Of a stretch of 64,000 nt of DNA, positions 39,501 through 50,018 are shown piece after piece. The notes beneath the pieces are model-generated. The model was given only the letters and a program-made list of their open reading frames with translations. It was not told the origin of the DNA and made no database searches. The DNA is from Saccharococcus thermophilus (GTDB lineage Bacteria; Bacillota; Bacilli; Bacillales; Anoxybacillaceae). Numbering within the stretch: position 1 is the stretch's first letter; the number at the start of each line of letters is the position of its first letter. The position numbers were made by a program, and so were the translations under genes. The stretch lies in the NCBI RefSeq assembly GCF_011761475.1, contig NZ_JAASRS010000001.1:1922001-1986000 (forward strand), read 5' to 3'.

Positions 39501-39561
39501 CGTTATCCCCCTCTCCATCCTTAACTGTACCATAGTGGATGGAATCGGTGGGGATGTAATT

Positions 39562-40698
<1,137 letters not shown>

Positions 40699-41622
40699 TT
40701 AAATCCCACCTTCATAAATATTTTTACTTAAATATCGCTCGCTGCTGTCAGGAAAAACAACAACAATATTCGTTCCCGGTTTCGCCTTTTCCGCCTCCAG
40801 CAATGCGGCATGAAACGCAGCGCCTGAAGAGCTCCCGACAAGCAGCCCTTCTTTTTTGGCAAGTTCTTTTACCCGCTTAAACGCATCTTCATCGCTAATC
40901 GTATGAATCGCATCAAAATAACTTCGGTCCATATAATCCGGCAAAAATTCCATTCCGATTCCTTCCGTTTTATGCGGTCCTGGCTCCCCGCCGTTTAAAA
41001 TTGATCCTTCCGGCTCGACAATCACCGTTTTAATCTTTGGATTTTTCTCTTTCAAAAACGTCGCCGTCCCCATAAACGTTCCGCCCGAACCGGCTCCGGC
41101 GACAAATACATCGATTTGTCCGTCAAGGTCTTCCCACAATTCCGGACCGAGCGTTTTATAATATGTTCTTGGATTGGCAGGGTTGGCAAACTGCTGTGGG
41201 CAATAAGCATTTGGAATTTCCCGGGCAAGCTCTTGCGCCTTGCGGATCGCTCCTTGCATTCCTTCGCTTGTTGGCGTATGAATAATCGTCGCGCCGAGCG
41301 CTTTCATGATTTGCTGCTTTTCGATACTGAATTTCTCCGGAACGCAAAAAATCACGTTGATGTTTTTGCCAATCGCCGCCAGCGCCAGCCCAATACCGGT
41401 ATTTCCTGCCGTCGGCTCAATGATCGTTCCGCCTTCTTTTAGCTTTCCTGTTTCTAACGCGTCGCGCAATAACTCTTGGCCAAGCCGGTCTTTAATGCTT
41501 CCTCCCGGGTTGAAATATTCCAATTTCGCAAATACGCGAACACCTTCCGGCAGCGAAAATTGCGTAATTTCCACAACTGGCGTATGTCCAATCAGCTCGT
41601 GCACATTTTTGGCCACTCGCAT
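40699..41622 (-). CDS. mccA: Cystathionine beta-synthase MccA (O-acetylserine-dependent)
   Basis: MccA joins homocysteine with O-acetylserine to give cystathionine. The 307-residue PLP fold II protein has the Schiff-base lysine in NPGGSIKDRLG, the substrate loop EPTAGNTGIGLA and the phosphate-binding GAGSGGTFMG. It lacks the heme and CBS domains of eukaryotic enzymes. The ATG at 41622 has AAATGGAGTGACA upstream. It is in the same operon as mtnN and mccB, which separates it from the related cysteine synthase CysK. Confidence 0.93.
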   Translation of the reverse strand: MRVAKNVHELIGHTPVVEITQFSLPEGVRVFAKLEYFNPGGSIKDRLGQELLRDALETGKLKEGGTIIEPTAGNTGIGLALAAIGKNINVIFCVPEKFSIEKQQIMKALGATIIHTPTSEGMQGAIRKAQELAREIPNAYCPQQFANPANPRTYYKTLGPELWEDLDGQIDVFVAGAGSGGTFMGTATFLKEKNPKIKTVIVEPEGSILNGGEPGPHKTEGIGMEFLPDYMDRSYFDAIHTISDEDAFKRVKELAKKEGLLVGSSSGAAFHAALLEAEKAKPGTNIVVVFPDSSERYLSKNIYEGGI

Positions 41623-41675
41623 TCTTGTCACTCCATTTCTACAAACATAGAAAGAGGAAGGGACGCCTTCCTCGT

Positions 41676-42374
41676 TTATTTTTGCAATAATGACAGCATC
41701 GATACGACTAAGTCTGCGGAATGTTTCGCCGCCGTATCTAAAAATTGTTCAAATGATACATCCGATTCTTTTCCGGCAATGTCAGAGAGTGCACGAATAA
41801 TGACAAACGGCACGGCAAATTGTGTGCATACTTGGGCAATCGCCGCCGCTTCCATCTCGACAGCGCAAAGTTCTGGAAACTTGCCGCGGACAAACTCAAC
41901 ACGCGCCGGGTCGTTCATAAATGAGTCACCGGTGGCGATGAGTCCCGTCACGACTTGTACACCGTTAATTTGCTGTGCAGCGCGTTTGGCAATGTCTATT
42001 AATGTTTGATCCGCTTGATAACGCGCCGGCATTCCCGGCACTTGCCCATACTCATAGCCAAAAGCCGTCACATCGACATCATGATGCACGACTTCACTGG
42101 AAATAACGATGTCGCCAACGTTCAACGTCGCTAAAAATCCTCCCGCTGAGCCGGTATTAATGACGTAATTCGGACGGAACCGTTCCAGCAAAATCGCCGT
42201 TGCCATTGCCGCATTTACCTTGCCGATGCCCGATTTCAATAAAATGACATCGATGCCGTTAAGCCGGCCCGTCGAAAATTCGCAATTGGCGATGACCGTT
42301 TCTTCCCGTCCCTCCATTTGGTCCCGTAAAATGGTTACTTCCTCTTCCATTGCCCCTATAATCGCTACTTTCAT
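41676..42374 (-). CDS. mtnN: 5'-methylthioadenosine/S-adenosylhomocysteine nucleosidase
   Basis: MtnN removes adenine from MTA and SAH. The 232 residues start [13 protein letters not shown] and contain the nucleosidase motifs NTGSAGG and the catalytic region [13 protein letters not shown], and the ALSDIAG purine-binding segment with its aspartate. The ATG at 42374 has AAAGAGGGAG upstream. It is second in the operon after yrrT. Confidence 0.95.
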   Translation of the reverse strand: MKVAIIGAMEEEVTILRDQMEGREETVIANCEFSTGRLNGIDVILLKSGIGKVNAAMATAILLERFRPNYVINTGSAGGFLATLNVGDIVISSEVVHHDVDVTAFGYEYGQVPGMPARYQADQTLIDIAKRAAQQINGVQVVTGLIATGDSFMNDPARVEFVRGKFPELCAVEMEAAAIAQVCTQFAVPFVIIRALSDIAGKESDVSFEQFLDTAAKHSADLVVSMLSLLQK

Positions 42375-42388
42375 GTTTCTCCCTCTTT

Positions 42389-43036
42389 CTATTTTTCCTG
42401 TTTCACTGCTTCCATCACCCATACAAATGCATTTTTTTGTGTAAATGTGACGGAAAAGCCGTGTTCTGTAAATAGTTTCGTCAATACGTCCAAGGTTGTA
42501 TAATACTCGCGTTCGAGGTCGTCGGCCAAGTTATGGAAACCGCGCGCTCTTGCCTCCTGTACGGCTCGCTGAAACGACTGTTTGTCACGAAACGCCGTGT
42601 CAGCAAACACTATTTTATCACCTTTTTTCAATAACTCGCCATACTTAGCAATCGCTTCTCCTTTTTCCTCATCGGTAAGATGGTGAAAAGCATATGTGCT
42701 GACAATCGTATCGACCGGCTCCGGAGGGAGTGGAAACTGCAAAAAGTCCCCGTCCACAATCGCCACATGCGCCCCTAGCTTTTCTTGCGCTTTTTTCCGC
42801 ATCGGTTCAGACGGCTCAATACCGTATACCGTTTTTCCTTGTTCCAACAACTTTTTCGTTAAATTTCCCGTGCCGACGCCGAATTCGAGCACGACATTCC
42901 CCGCTTTGTCGGCGACTGTATTTAAAATATCGTCATAATTCGCAAACACTTCACGGTATTCTTCATCATATCCTTCGACAAATTGGTCATATGAATCCGC
43001 CCATTCTTCAAATAAATCAAGAAACTCTCTGCCCAT
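42389..43036 (-). CDS. yrrT: Class I SAM-dependent methyltransferase YrrT
   Basis: YrrT is a predicted SAM-dependent methyltransferase that leads the mtnN-mccA-mccB operon in Bacillus; the substrate is not known. The 215-residue product has [16 protein letters not shown] (motif I) and [16 protein letters not shown] (motif IV). The ATG at 43036, with TGGAGCG upstream, begins [17 protein letters not shown] as in the family; the 156-base longer frame lacks support. The CymR-like box upstream suggests repression when cysteine is plentiful. Confidence 0.92.
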   Translation of the reverse strand: MGREFLDLFEEWADSYDQFVEGYDEEYREVFANYDDILNTVADKAGNVVLEFGVGTGNLTKKLLEQGKTVYGIEPSEPMRKKAQEKLGAHVAIVDGDFLQFPLPPEPVDTIVSTYAFHHLTDEEKGEAIAKYGELLKKGDKIVFADTAFRDKQSFQRAVQEARARGFHNLADDLEREYYTTLDVLTKLFTEHGFSVTFTQKNAFVWVMEAVKQEK

Positions 43037-43060
43037 GATGTCACGCTCCATAATTTTTAT

Positions 43061-43085
43061 AATTCCTATAAATATAGTATGTTTT
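43061..43085 (-). promoter_or_regulatory. Candidate CymR operator upstream of yrrT
   Basis: ATAGGAATT on the minus strand (43069 to 43061) equals the conserved ATNGGAATT half of the B. subtilis CymR box, and partial matches continue upstream. It sits about 25 bases before the yrrT ATG. CymR is known to repress yrrT-mtnN-mccA-mccB in B. subtilis; use of this site here is inferred. Confidence 0.5.
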
Positions 43086-43265
43086 TGCCTCAAATCTGTT
43101 CTCAATGTATCATAAGTTTTTATTTTCTTCAACGATAAAATTATTTTCGCTTTACATAGACAAAGAAACCCAGCTTGCGCCAAAAATCGCAAATGTTTTC
43201 TGTGCTTCTGAATAGATGATAGCGCAAAAATCTGCTACACTTGGCGATGAAAGGAGGATGGAACC

Positions 43266-43472
43266 ATGAACATTTCTCTCGATCTCATTGAAGATAAAAT
43301 CGAATTTTTTGAAGCTGACGATTTGCAGACGCTCGAGAAAAAAATTAACGAACAAATCGAACATAATAAGGCGCTTTTGCTTCACGTTCACCACGTTTCC
43401 CACCAAATGCATGTAGCGGAAAACGGCAAACGGTTTTACAGCGCTGTCGTCCACTTTAAAGCAAAAAAATAG
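43266..43472 (+). CDS. yrzA: YrzA family protein (DUF2536)
   Basis: A 68-residue protein, MNISLDLIEDKIEFFEADD at the N-terminus, with no membrane segment, matching the YrzA/DUF2536 family found next to yrrS and yrrT in Bacillus. Its function is unknown. AAAGGAGGATGG lies directly upstream of the ATG. It is convergent with yrrS and shares a terminator with it. Confidence 0.85.
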   Translation: MNISLDLIEDKIEFFEADDLQTLEKKINEQIEHNKALLLHVHHVSHQMHVAENGKRFYSAVVHFKAKK

Positions 43473-43505
43473 GCGGATTTCCATAAACATAGGAAATCCG
43501 CTACC
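43469..43505. terminator. Bidirectional terminator between yrzA and yrrS
   Basis: GCGGATTTCC (43473-43482) pairs with GGAAATCCGC (43492-43501). The yrzA stop lies to the left and the yrrS stop codon overlaps the right arm. Confidence 0.75.
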
Positions 43506-44145
43506 TTCTTAGCTTTTGCACTTTCGTCGGTTTCCAGCCTTGATTTTCGACCCATTCGATATATACCTTGTATCGTTGTGTTCGATCTTTCGTAGAAATG
43601 GTGGCCACCGCTTTGTTCGGTCCGTTATTGCCGATAAACCACACGATCATATCCGATTGGGAAAGGCCGGTCGCGTAACTAACCGCGTCGAGCATTTCCT
43701 TCCAATCCACCGAATCTTCTTTAAATTGGGTGACATGCGGCTCCGACTGTGTCGTGCCAATCGGTTGCCATGCCGGATTCACGATTTCTTTCTCGATGTT
43801 GGAACCAGGGGGGCCTGGCGTTTCGATCACTTTTTGTTTCGCTTCATCGCTATTATTCGCTTCATCACCATTATCTGATGGATTGCTTTCTTTCTCTTGC
43901 TGTTTATTGCCAATTTCTACTTCCACTTTTTTCTCGTTGTCGCCTTTTTTCTTACTGTTGCCTTTTTTTGCTTCTGTTTTTACCGGGGCGTCAGCTGCCT
44001 CGCTGCCTGACCCGCCGCCGGAGAACAGATTCCAGGCAACGACGACAATCAGCAAGATGACTACAGCAATGGCTGTATTGAGAATGCGATTGATTTTCCG
44101 GCGCTTTGCCCGTTGTGCGAAACGCGGTCCAATTTCTTTTGCCAA
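43501..44145 (-). CDS. yrrS: YrrS family membrane protein (DUF1510)
   Basis: A 214-residue protein with a basic cytoplasmic N-terminus, one membrane segment (about 23-42), a long charged low-complexity linker (about 45-125) and a C-terminal YrrS/DUF1510 domain with DMIVWFIGNNGPNKAVATI. It is probably attached to the outer face of the membrane. It lies just after pbpI, as in B. subtilis, which suggests a joint role in wall synthesis. The mechanism is unknown. Confidence 0.88.
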   Translation of the reverse strand: MAKEIGPRFAQRAKRRKINRILNTAIAVVILLIVVVAWNLFSGGGSGSEAADAPVKTEAKKGNSKKKGDNEKKVEVEIGNKQQEKESNPSDNGDEANNSDEAKQKVIETPGPPGSNIEKEIVNPAWQPIGTTQSEPHVTQFKEDSVDWKEMLDAVSYATGLSQSDMIVWFIGNNGPNKAVATISTKDRTQRYKVYIEWVENQGWKPTKVQKLRR

Positions 44146-44217
44146 CCGTTGACAACCTCCCTCATTTAGCTGCTTCTATTGTATCATGGCGACCCTTTCT
44201 AATAAACTGTTTCGTCG

Positions 44218-45996
44218 TTATTCCGATTTTTTGTCCTGTTTGTCAAACTCATATATTTTTTGTACGAGATCGAAAAAGATATCGTTCGTTACCGTCCGTG
44301 AACTGTGGCAGTCCAGCTCGACGACGACAAGCGCGTATTTCGGGGCATCGGCAGGGAAATAGCCAGCAAACCATTTATTCACAAGTTCTTCATTGGCAAG
44401 TTTTTTTCCGGTTTCTGCCGTACCCGATTTTCCGGCAACCGCATACGGAAGCGATTGAAAGCGCCGTCCCGTCCCCTTTTCATCCGTCACTACTTTTCGC
44501 AATAGCTCCTGCAATCGATGAGCGGTATGCGGCGAAATTGGCTGTTCTTCGGAAATCGGCTTCTGCGGGAATGTAAAAAAGGTGGTGCCGTTTTTATATA
44601 AAATTTCGCTTACCGCCCTTACTTGCCTTGCCTCCCCATTGCGGGCGATCGTTGCCATCATGTTGGCCACTGCCAGCGGCGATACACGCACGTCTTTTTG
44701 TCCAATCGATGTTTGCGCAACGGCAAGTGGAACACGTTTATCGCGCTCATCATGCCATATCGTTCCTTTCCGTTCCTCCGGAAATTGTTTAAAATCCTTT
44801 TCATGGTAGACATCTCCTTGCCATCCGGCGAGCGGATATAAACCCAATTTTTTCGCATACGTTTCTAAAATGTCCGGTTCTTGCTCGACAAGCTTTTTGC
44901 CAAGCGTCGCAAACGCATTGTTGCAGCTGACAGCAAAACTCTCTTCAAAACCTAGCGTTCCGTAATCATGATTTCGGTCCGGTGTGATGCCATCAATTTT
45001 TTTGCTGCAATCAAACGTTGTTGTTGACGAAACTATCCCTTTTTCCAACGCAGCGGCGGCAACGACTGTCTTAAATACGGAGCCCGGGATTTGTGGCAAC
45101 ACCATCTGGTTTTCCGCGCCGTGGTTTTTATATGGGTCGCTTGGATCCATATCAGGACGGCTGACCATCGCAAGAACGCTGTTTGTTGGAATATCTAATA
45201 ATACAATGCCACCTTTTTTTAAATGGTGCTCATCAACGACCGTTTCGGCAATTTTTTGCAAATCGCGGTCTATCGTCGTTTTTACAGAAACAGGATAAAA
45301 TGGGTTGCTTGGGTCACTATACTTGACATCAAGGCCAAATAAAGGACCGCCTGTCGCATCAACATGATACAACAGCTTTGTTTCTCCTTCCGGAATTAAA
45401 AATTCATCAAATGCCTTTTGCAAGCCTTGAACGCCTACTTCCGTATGCGGAGAAAGATGGCGTTCCGGGTAGCGGGAATGTAAAAGGCTGCTGTCCGCGC
45501 GGGTAAATCCGATTAAATGCGGCGCATATACTTTTTCAAGCGGATATTGTTTCTTTACCGCAAAGACGCCGGGAATATGTAATTGATTGATTTCTTGCAT
45601 TTGTTCTTCGCTCAACACAAATGGATGGCCATCCATGGTCAACGTAAACGGTTCTTTTGCTTTTTGCAGTTGATCGATGATCGCATGCGCCGAAATGTGA
45701 AGAATGTTTGCCACTTGTTCTACCGGCCACTTCATCGTTTTTAAAAACGGAAATAGCACAAGCGATGGGATATATTGTTTCGTTAGCGGTTTCCCACTCC
45801 GGTCTATAAATATTCCCCTTCCGTCATCAATCATTAACTCTTGTGTCCGCTGTTTGACACTCTCTTCAATCAAATTGACGTGTTTTTCGGAAAACGACTC
45901 GGTGCTAACCAGTTGAACTTGAACAAGCCTGCCAATCAGAAGAAAAATGCCGGTTTGAATGAGAGCAAGCACTACTATTACTCGTTTTTTCCACAT
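44218..45996 (-). CDS. pbpI: Penicillin-binding protein PbpI (PBP4B)
   Basis: A class B transpeptidase with a single N-terminal membrane segment (about 6-25). The 592 residues contain the PBP dimerisation domain and the transpeptidase domain with the active-site SxxK (PGSVFKTVV), SxN (VSCNNAF) and KSGT (AGKSGTAETG). In B. subtilis yrrR/pbpI is sporulation-associated. Its only credible ribosome-binding site, GAGGTG, lies 8 bases upstream of the ATG inside the right arm of the greA terminator, which would hide it in readthrough transcripts. Confidence 0.93.
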   Translation of the reverse strand: MWKKRVIVVLALIQTGIFLLIGRLVQVQLVSTESFSEKHVNLIEESVKQRTQELMIDDGRGIFIDRSGKPLTKQYIPSLVLFPFLKTMKWPVEQVANILHISAHAIIDQLQKAKEPFTLTMDGHPFVLSEEQMQEINQLHIPGVFAVKKQYPLEKVYAPHLIGFTRADSSLLHSRYPERHLSPHTEVGVQGLQKAFDEFLIPEGETKLLYHVDATGGPLFGLDVKYSDPSNPFYPVSVKTTIDRDLQKIAETVVDEHHLKKGGIVLLDIPTNSVLAMVSRPDMDPSDPYKNHGAENQMVLPQIPGSVFKTVVAAAALEKGIVSSTTTFDCSKKIDGITPDRNHDYGTLGFEESFAVSCNNAFATLGKKLVEQEPDILETYAKKLGLYPLAGWQGDVYHEKDFKQFPEERKGTIWHDERDKRVPLAVAQTSIGQKDVRVSPLAVANMMATIARNGEARQVRAVSEILYKNGTTFFTFPQKPISEEQPISPHTAHRLQELLRKVVTDEKGTGRRFQSLPYAVAGKSGTAETGKKLANEELVNKWFAGYFPADAPKYALVVVELDCHSSRTVTNDIFFDLVQKIYEFDKQDKKSE

Positions 45997-46041
45997 AAAT
46001 AAAACACCTCATCTTCATTTTCGACGAGGTGTTTTATTTTG
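45997..46041 (-). terminator. greA terminator that also encloses the pbpI ribosome-binding site
   Basis: A 14-bp perfect stem joins AAATAAAACACCTC (45997-46010) and GAGGTGTTTTATTT (46026-46039), with a 15-base loop. On the minus strand it follows greA, and the arm nearer pbpI reads GAGGTGTTTTATTT directly before the pbpI ATG. Confidence 0.85.
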
Positions 46042-46045
46042 AAAC

Positions 46046-46522
46046 CTATTTGACAGCAACAATTTTTACAACCATTTCTCCGCCTGGCGTTTGCACAGTG
46101 ACTTCTTCGCCAACTTTTCTTCCAAGCAACGATTTGGCAATTGGGGAGTCGTTGGAAATTTTTCCTTCAAACGGATCGGCTTCGGCACTGCCAACAATCG
46201 TATACGTTTCTTCTTCTCCATCTGGCAGTTCAATAAACGTCACCGATTTTCCTAAGGAAACAACATCAGGATTTTCCTTGTCTTCTTCAATGATCACCGC
46301 ATTGCGAATCATATTTTCTAATGTTTGGATGCGAGACTCAACAAATGCTTGTTCATCTTTTGCTGCGTCGTACTCGGAGTTCTCCGACAGGTCCCCGAAC
46401 CCGCGGGCAATTTTAATGCGTTCGACTACTTCCTTCCGTTTTACTGTTTTTAAATATTCAAGCTCTTGTTCCAGTTTCTCTTTTCCCTCTTTTGTCATTG
46501 GATATTGCTTTTCATTTGCCAT
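46046..46522 (-). CDS. greA: Transcription elongation factor GreA
   Basis: GreA rescues backtracked RNA polymerase by stimulating cleavage of the nascent RNA. The 158-residue protein has the N-terminal coiled coil with its acidic tip ([20 protein letters not shown]) and the C-terminal FKBP-like domain ([20 protein letters not shown]). The ATG at 46522 has GGAGTGAAAG upstream. In related genomes greA directly follows udk; here an IS4-type element lies between them. Confidence 0.96.
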   Translation of the reverse strand: MANEKQYPMTKEGKEKLEQELEYLKTVKRKEVVERIKIARGFGDLSENSEYDAAKDEQAFVESRIQTLENMIRNAVIIEEDKENPDVVSLGKSVTFIELPDGEEETYTIVGSAEADPFEGKISNDSPIAKSLLGRKVGEEVTVQTPGGEMVVKIVAVK

Positions 46523-46634
46523 CATCTTTCACTCCTCTATCTGTTTCTTTATTTTTTTTAGGTATGTAAAACGTACGAACAACAAGAAAAGTTGTTCGTA
46601 CGCTTACTTGTTTAATAATATTTATATTGTTTTA

Positions 46635-47997
46635 CTGTAGTTGAGCAATTTTAATTACAATAATTACCATGTAAAAGAGACAAACAGGGTACCCCTTATG
46701 CCACGTGGAGCTGTTTTTTCACGGTATCAATGGGAATATTTTGTTTCGCTGCACGGTAAATGAACTCCACGAGGCTATGTCCTTTTCTCTTGCGCAGAAG
46801 ATCGAGCCCATCAGAAAAATCGCTGTTCGACTCGAACATGCTGTACACGTAAGCAAGCTGCACCAAGATCCAGTAGCGTTTCACCGCCCGACGTCCGCGA
46901 ACGCGGTATCCATCGAGTTTCAGCTGGTCTTTCGCTTGACGGAAAAAACATTCGATCGACCAACGCTGGGCATAGTAGCGCAAGATCTCTTCATCGCTTA
47001 GATCCCGGTCGGTGCTCAAGACGCAGTGAAGATGTTCCGATGTCATCGGCTGATCGGCTTTCCAAGCGAGCAGCACCACGGCATCATCGAGACCTTTGAG
47101 AGAGCCTTCGTAGCGATAAACCCGATAACGCTCTTCTCCCACCGTGACGAGGTGAGTGTCTTTCGGTTCGATGTAGCGGGCAAACTCCCTCACCTGAACC
47201 GCAATGCCTTTTGGATAAAGAAGCCGATTGGCCTTGAGCATTGCGATTACGTGGAATCCCTTTTTCAGACAAGCTTCCACGAGCGTTTGCGATGGATACC
47301 AAGAGTCCATCAGCACATAAACAGGACGGTGTACATCCAAAGAAGAAAGCATCTCGATCGCGAGTTCCCCCTTGCTTTTCCCAGCCGCCTTGTCGTAGAG
47401 GCGGAACGCAAAGGGAAAAGCCTGGGTCATCGTATGAACCATGAGCCAAACGAGAGAATGTCCCCAGATCGACTTTTTCTCTGTGTGAGAATAGTGCCAA
47501 TCACACCCTTGAATGGCGTGCGTTGCCTGTGACGAAGGCTTGGTTTTTTGGCAAATCGTATCATCGATCGAAACAAAAAGGGGTTGACTCTCCTGTTTGG
47601 CGATGCGTTCGACACGACGAAGCATCCACTGTTGAAGTTTGCGAAGCAGCGTCTCTTCATCCCAAGGGCTTTTCGTGAAAAAATGGCTGAGTGTCGTGCG
47701 GTGGTTCGGATGAAAGCTCCAATGATGAAGATCGGTCAATGTTCCCGCAAATCCTTTGGTGGTCAGCGCATCCACGATATGAACGAGATGCTTCATGACA
47801 GGTTTTGAAAAATAAAGGGCCAACCCCAACATCGTGAAAAACTTGTGGATTCCTTGATGATGTGCTAATCTATTCATGAGACATGAACCTCCTTGTGAAT
47901 AGTTTTGGTGACACATCTATTCTAATCAAGGAATCGGGTTCATGTCTCTTTTTTTGTTTGGTTGTAAATTTATGTTAGCGAATTTGCTCATCTACAG
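46635..47997 (-). mobile_element. Complete IS4-type insertion sequence between udk and greA
   Basis: A 1,363-bp element with imperfect inverted repeats starting CTGTAGTTGAGCAA at the left and CTGTAGATGAGCAA (inverted) at the right. The 8-bp target duplication TTGTTTTA flanks it at 46627-46634 and 47998-48005. It carries one transposase on the minus strand, the same direction as the host genes, and sits 14 bases beyond the udk stop. Confidence 0.94.
46696..47877 (-). CDS. IS4-superfamily DDE transposase
   Basis: The 393-residue protein has DDE residues in FVSIDDTICQ and YVLMDSWYPS, and the diagnostic YREK signature in YYAQRWSIECFFRQAKDQLK (Y-x2-R-x3-E-x6-K), which places it in the IS4 superfamily. 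It looks complete. The ATG at 47877 has AAGGAGG 11 bases upstream, directly before GGTTCATGTCTC, which pairs with GAGACATGAACC 48 bases further upstream. That leader hairpin covers part of the site and the start. The precise subgroup (IS4 or IS701-like) is unresolved. Confidence 0.92.
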   Translation of the reverse strand: MNRLAHHQGIHKFFTMLGLALYFSKPVMKHLVHIVDALTTKGFAGTLTDLHHWSFHPNHRTTLSHFFTKSPWDEETLLRKLQQWMLRRVERIAKQESQPLFVSIDDTICQKTKPSSQATHAIQGCDWHYSHTEKKSIWGHSLVWLMVHTMTQAFPFAFRLYDKAAGKSKGELAIEMLSSLDVHRPVYVLMDSWYPSQTLVEACLKKGFHVIAMLKANRLLYPKGIAVQVREFARYIEPKDTHLVTVGEERYRVYRYEGSLKGLDDAVVLLAWKADQPMTSEHLHCVLSTDRDLSDEEILRYYAQRWSIECFFRQAKDQLKLDGYRVRGRRAVKRYWILVQLAYVYSMFESNSDFSDGLDLLRKRKGHSLVEFIYRAAKQNIPIDTVKKQLHVA

Positions 47998-48019
47998 TTG
48001 TTTTATTTACGCTATGCTA

Positions 48020-48655
48020 TTATAAAAACGATTTTTGTTCAAGAATTGTGCGAATTTTTGTGACCATTAAATCAATGGCGACATGATTTTGCCCGCCTTC
48101 TGGAATAATGATATCGGCATAACGCTTCGTCGGTTCCACAAATTGATTATGCATCGGGCGGACGACGGAAACGTACTGTTCGATCACCGACTCAAGCGTA
48201 CGGCCACGTTCCTTAATATCACGGAGCAGGCGGCGGATAATGCGAATGTCGGCGTCCGTATCGACATATACTTTAATATCCATTAAATTGCGCAAACGTT
48301 CATCCTCTAAGACAAGAATCCCTTCTAAAATAATAACATCTTTTGGCTCCACATGGATGACTTTATTTGATCGCGTGTGTAGTTTGTAGTCGTATACCGG
48401 TTTTTCAATCGGCTCATACCGCAATAATTTATGAATATGCTCAATTAACAAATCATTATCAAACGCAAGAGGATGGTCGTAATTCGTCTTCAACCGCTCT
48501 GCAAGCGGGAGATGGCTCTGATCCTTATAGTAATAATCTTGCTCGAGCACTAAAATCGAGCGGTCGCCAAAGTGCTCGTAAATTGCCCTTGCCACGCTCG
48601 TTTTCCCCGAGCCGGATCCGCCGGCCACGCCGATGACAACAGGCTTCTTCCCCAT
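48020..48655 (-). CDS. udk: Uridine kinase
   Basis: Udk phosphorylates uridine and cytidine with ATP or GTP in pyrimidine salvage. The 211-residue protein has the Walker A motif [21 protein letters not shown], the YDHPLAFD substrate loop and the LID region [12 protein letters not shown]. It starts directly after the trhP2 stop (one base apart), so the two are co-transcribed. The IS4-type element follows its stop. Confidence 0.95.
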   Translation of the reverse strand: MGKKPVVIGVAGGSGSGKTSVARAIYEHFGDRSILVLEQDYYYKDQSHLPLAERLKTNYDHPLAFDNDLLIEHIHKLLRYEPIEKPVYDYKLHTRSNKVIHVEPKDVIILEGILVLEDERLRNLMDIKVYVDTDADIRIIRRLLRDIKERGRTLESVIEQYVSVVRPMHNQFVEPTKRYADIIIPEGGQNHVAIDLMVTKIRTILEQKSFL

Positions 48656-48656
48656 A

Positions 48657-49925
48657 TTAGTTCTCCTTTCTCATCATGTTGTACGGGAAGACTTCGCGCT
48701 CTACTTTAAATTTGACGATTTGTAGCGGGTGCCGCGCCGCATCCAATTCATTTCCATCCTCATCCCAAATTTTTTCTACTACTTGCGTGAAATTTTCAAT
48801 TTCCGGTCCGAAAAATTCCACTTCATCGCCCGGCTTAAAGAAATTGCGCTGCTGCAATGTCACCATTTGCGTCTCTTTATCATAATCGAGAACAAGGCCA
48901 GCAAATTCATGAGTCGTTTTGCGGCTGTGCGAACCATACATATGATCGCTATACCCTGGCATTCCGGTAAAGAAAGACGGAGCTGTATCACGGTTGGCAC
49001 ATTTATCCAGTTCTTTAATCCACTCCTCGCGAATGACGAAATGGTCAGGGTCCGCACAATACGCGTCAATCACTTTGCGATACACGCTTACGACCGTCGC
49101 CACGTAGTGGATCGATTTCATTCGCCCTTCAATTTTTAAGCTATCCACCCCTAATTCAATCATGGCTGGAATGGCGCGAATTAAATTTAAGTCTTTGGCG
49201 CTCATCGCAAACGGAGCATCGTTTTCATCAAACAGCGGCACTTCTTTATCTCCGTCTAATTGATATAAGTCGTAATCCCAACGGCATGACTGGCAGCAGC
49301 CTCCGCGGTTGGAATCACGCGCCGTCATATGGTTGCTTAATACGCAGCGCCCTGAATATGCCGAACACATCGCTCCATGAATAAACGCTTCAATCTCAAT
49401 ATCGACTTTTTCCTTAATTTCGCGGATTTCTTGCGCGCTCGTTTCGCGGGCAAGCACGACGCGCTCCAGCCCTTCTTCTTTCCAAAATTGCACCGCTTTC
49501 CAGTTTGCGATCGATTGCTGCGTGCTCAAATGCACTTCTAGCTTTGGCGCCACGCGGCGCGCTGTTTCGATAATAAGCGGGTCGGCGACAATAATGCCGT
49601 GAACGCCAGCCTGCTCTAACGCCTGTAAATACTCCTCAAGGCCGGGAATGTTTTCATTATGGGCATAAATGTTGGCCGTCACATAGATTTTCGCGCCGTA
49701 TTGATTGGCAAACTGAACACCTTCTCTAATTTCCTCGATCGTAAAGTTGTCAGCGTTCGCGCGCAAGCTGTATTCTTGACCGCCGATAAACACCGCATCC
49801 GCGCCGTAATGCACGGCGATTTTTAGCTTTTCCAAGTTGCCGGCCGGAGCAAGAAGTTCGGGTTTTTTCACAATTACGCGTTTGCCGTCAATGATTTCGG
49901 AAATTTTATCATTTTTTAGCAGCAT
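48657..49925 (-). CDS. trhP2: tRNA 5-hydroxyuridine synthesis protein TrhP2 (U32 family)
   Basis: TrhP proteins (U32 peptidase-like, B. subtilis YrrO/YrrN) make ho5U at the wobble position of tRNAs in a prephenate-dependent reaction. The 422-residue protein has [20 protein letters not shown] at the N-terminus and the U32 signature with conserved cysteines ([26 protein letters not shown]), plus a C-terminal beta domain ([15 protein letters not shown]). GAGGGAGG lies upstream of the ATG. Normally it follows trhP1 closely; here an IS110-type element lies between them, so it may have lost its operon promoter. Confidence 0.92.
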   Translation of the reverse strand: MLLKNDKISEIIDGKRVIVKKPELLAPAGNLEKLKIAVHYGADAVFIGGQEYSLRANADNFTIEEIREGVQFANQYGAKIYVTANIYAHNENIPGLEEYLQALEQAGVHGIIVADPLIIETARRVAPKLEVHLSTQQSIANWKAVQFWKEEGLERVVLARETSAQEIREIKEKVDIEIEAFIHGAMCSAYSGRCVLSNHMTARDSNRGGCCQSCRWDYDLYQLDGDKEVPLFDENDAPFAMSAKDLNLIRAIPAMIELGVDSLKIEGRMKSIHYVATVVSVYRKVIDAYCADPDHFVIREEWIKELDKCANRDTAPSFFTGMPGYSDHMYGSHSRKTTHEFAGLVLDYDKETQMVTLQQRNFFKPGDEVEFFGPEIENFTQVVEKIWDEDGNELDAARHPLQIVKFKVEREVFPYNMMRKEN

Positions 49926-50018
49926 CCGCTCATTCCTCCCTCTATAAATGTTGATATATCAACGGTTGTAGCCGTTTCAGGGGTGTCAAAAAAATATTTT
50001 TCGACAAAGTTTCTAACA

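Noticed and set aside
47084-47500. Second large frame within the IS4-type transposase
   Set aside because: It lies entirely within the transposase on the same strand in another frame and has low-complexity, Arg/Ser-rich content; it is a shadow.
49926-50010. Reading the GTTGATATATCAAC palindrome (49950-49963) and the nearby AACGG/CCGTT stem as a riboswitch for trhP2
   Set aside because: The stems are short and lack any known riboswitch pattern; they may be leftover sequence at the insertion junction.
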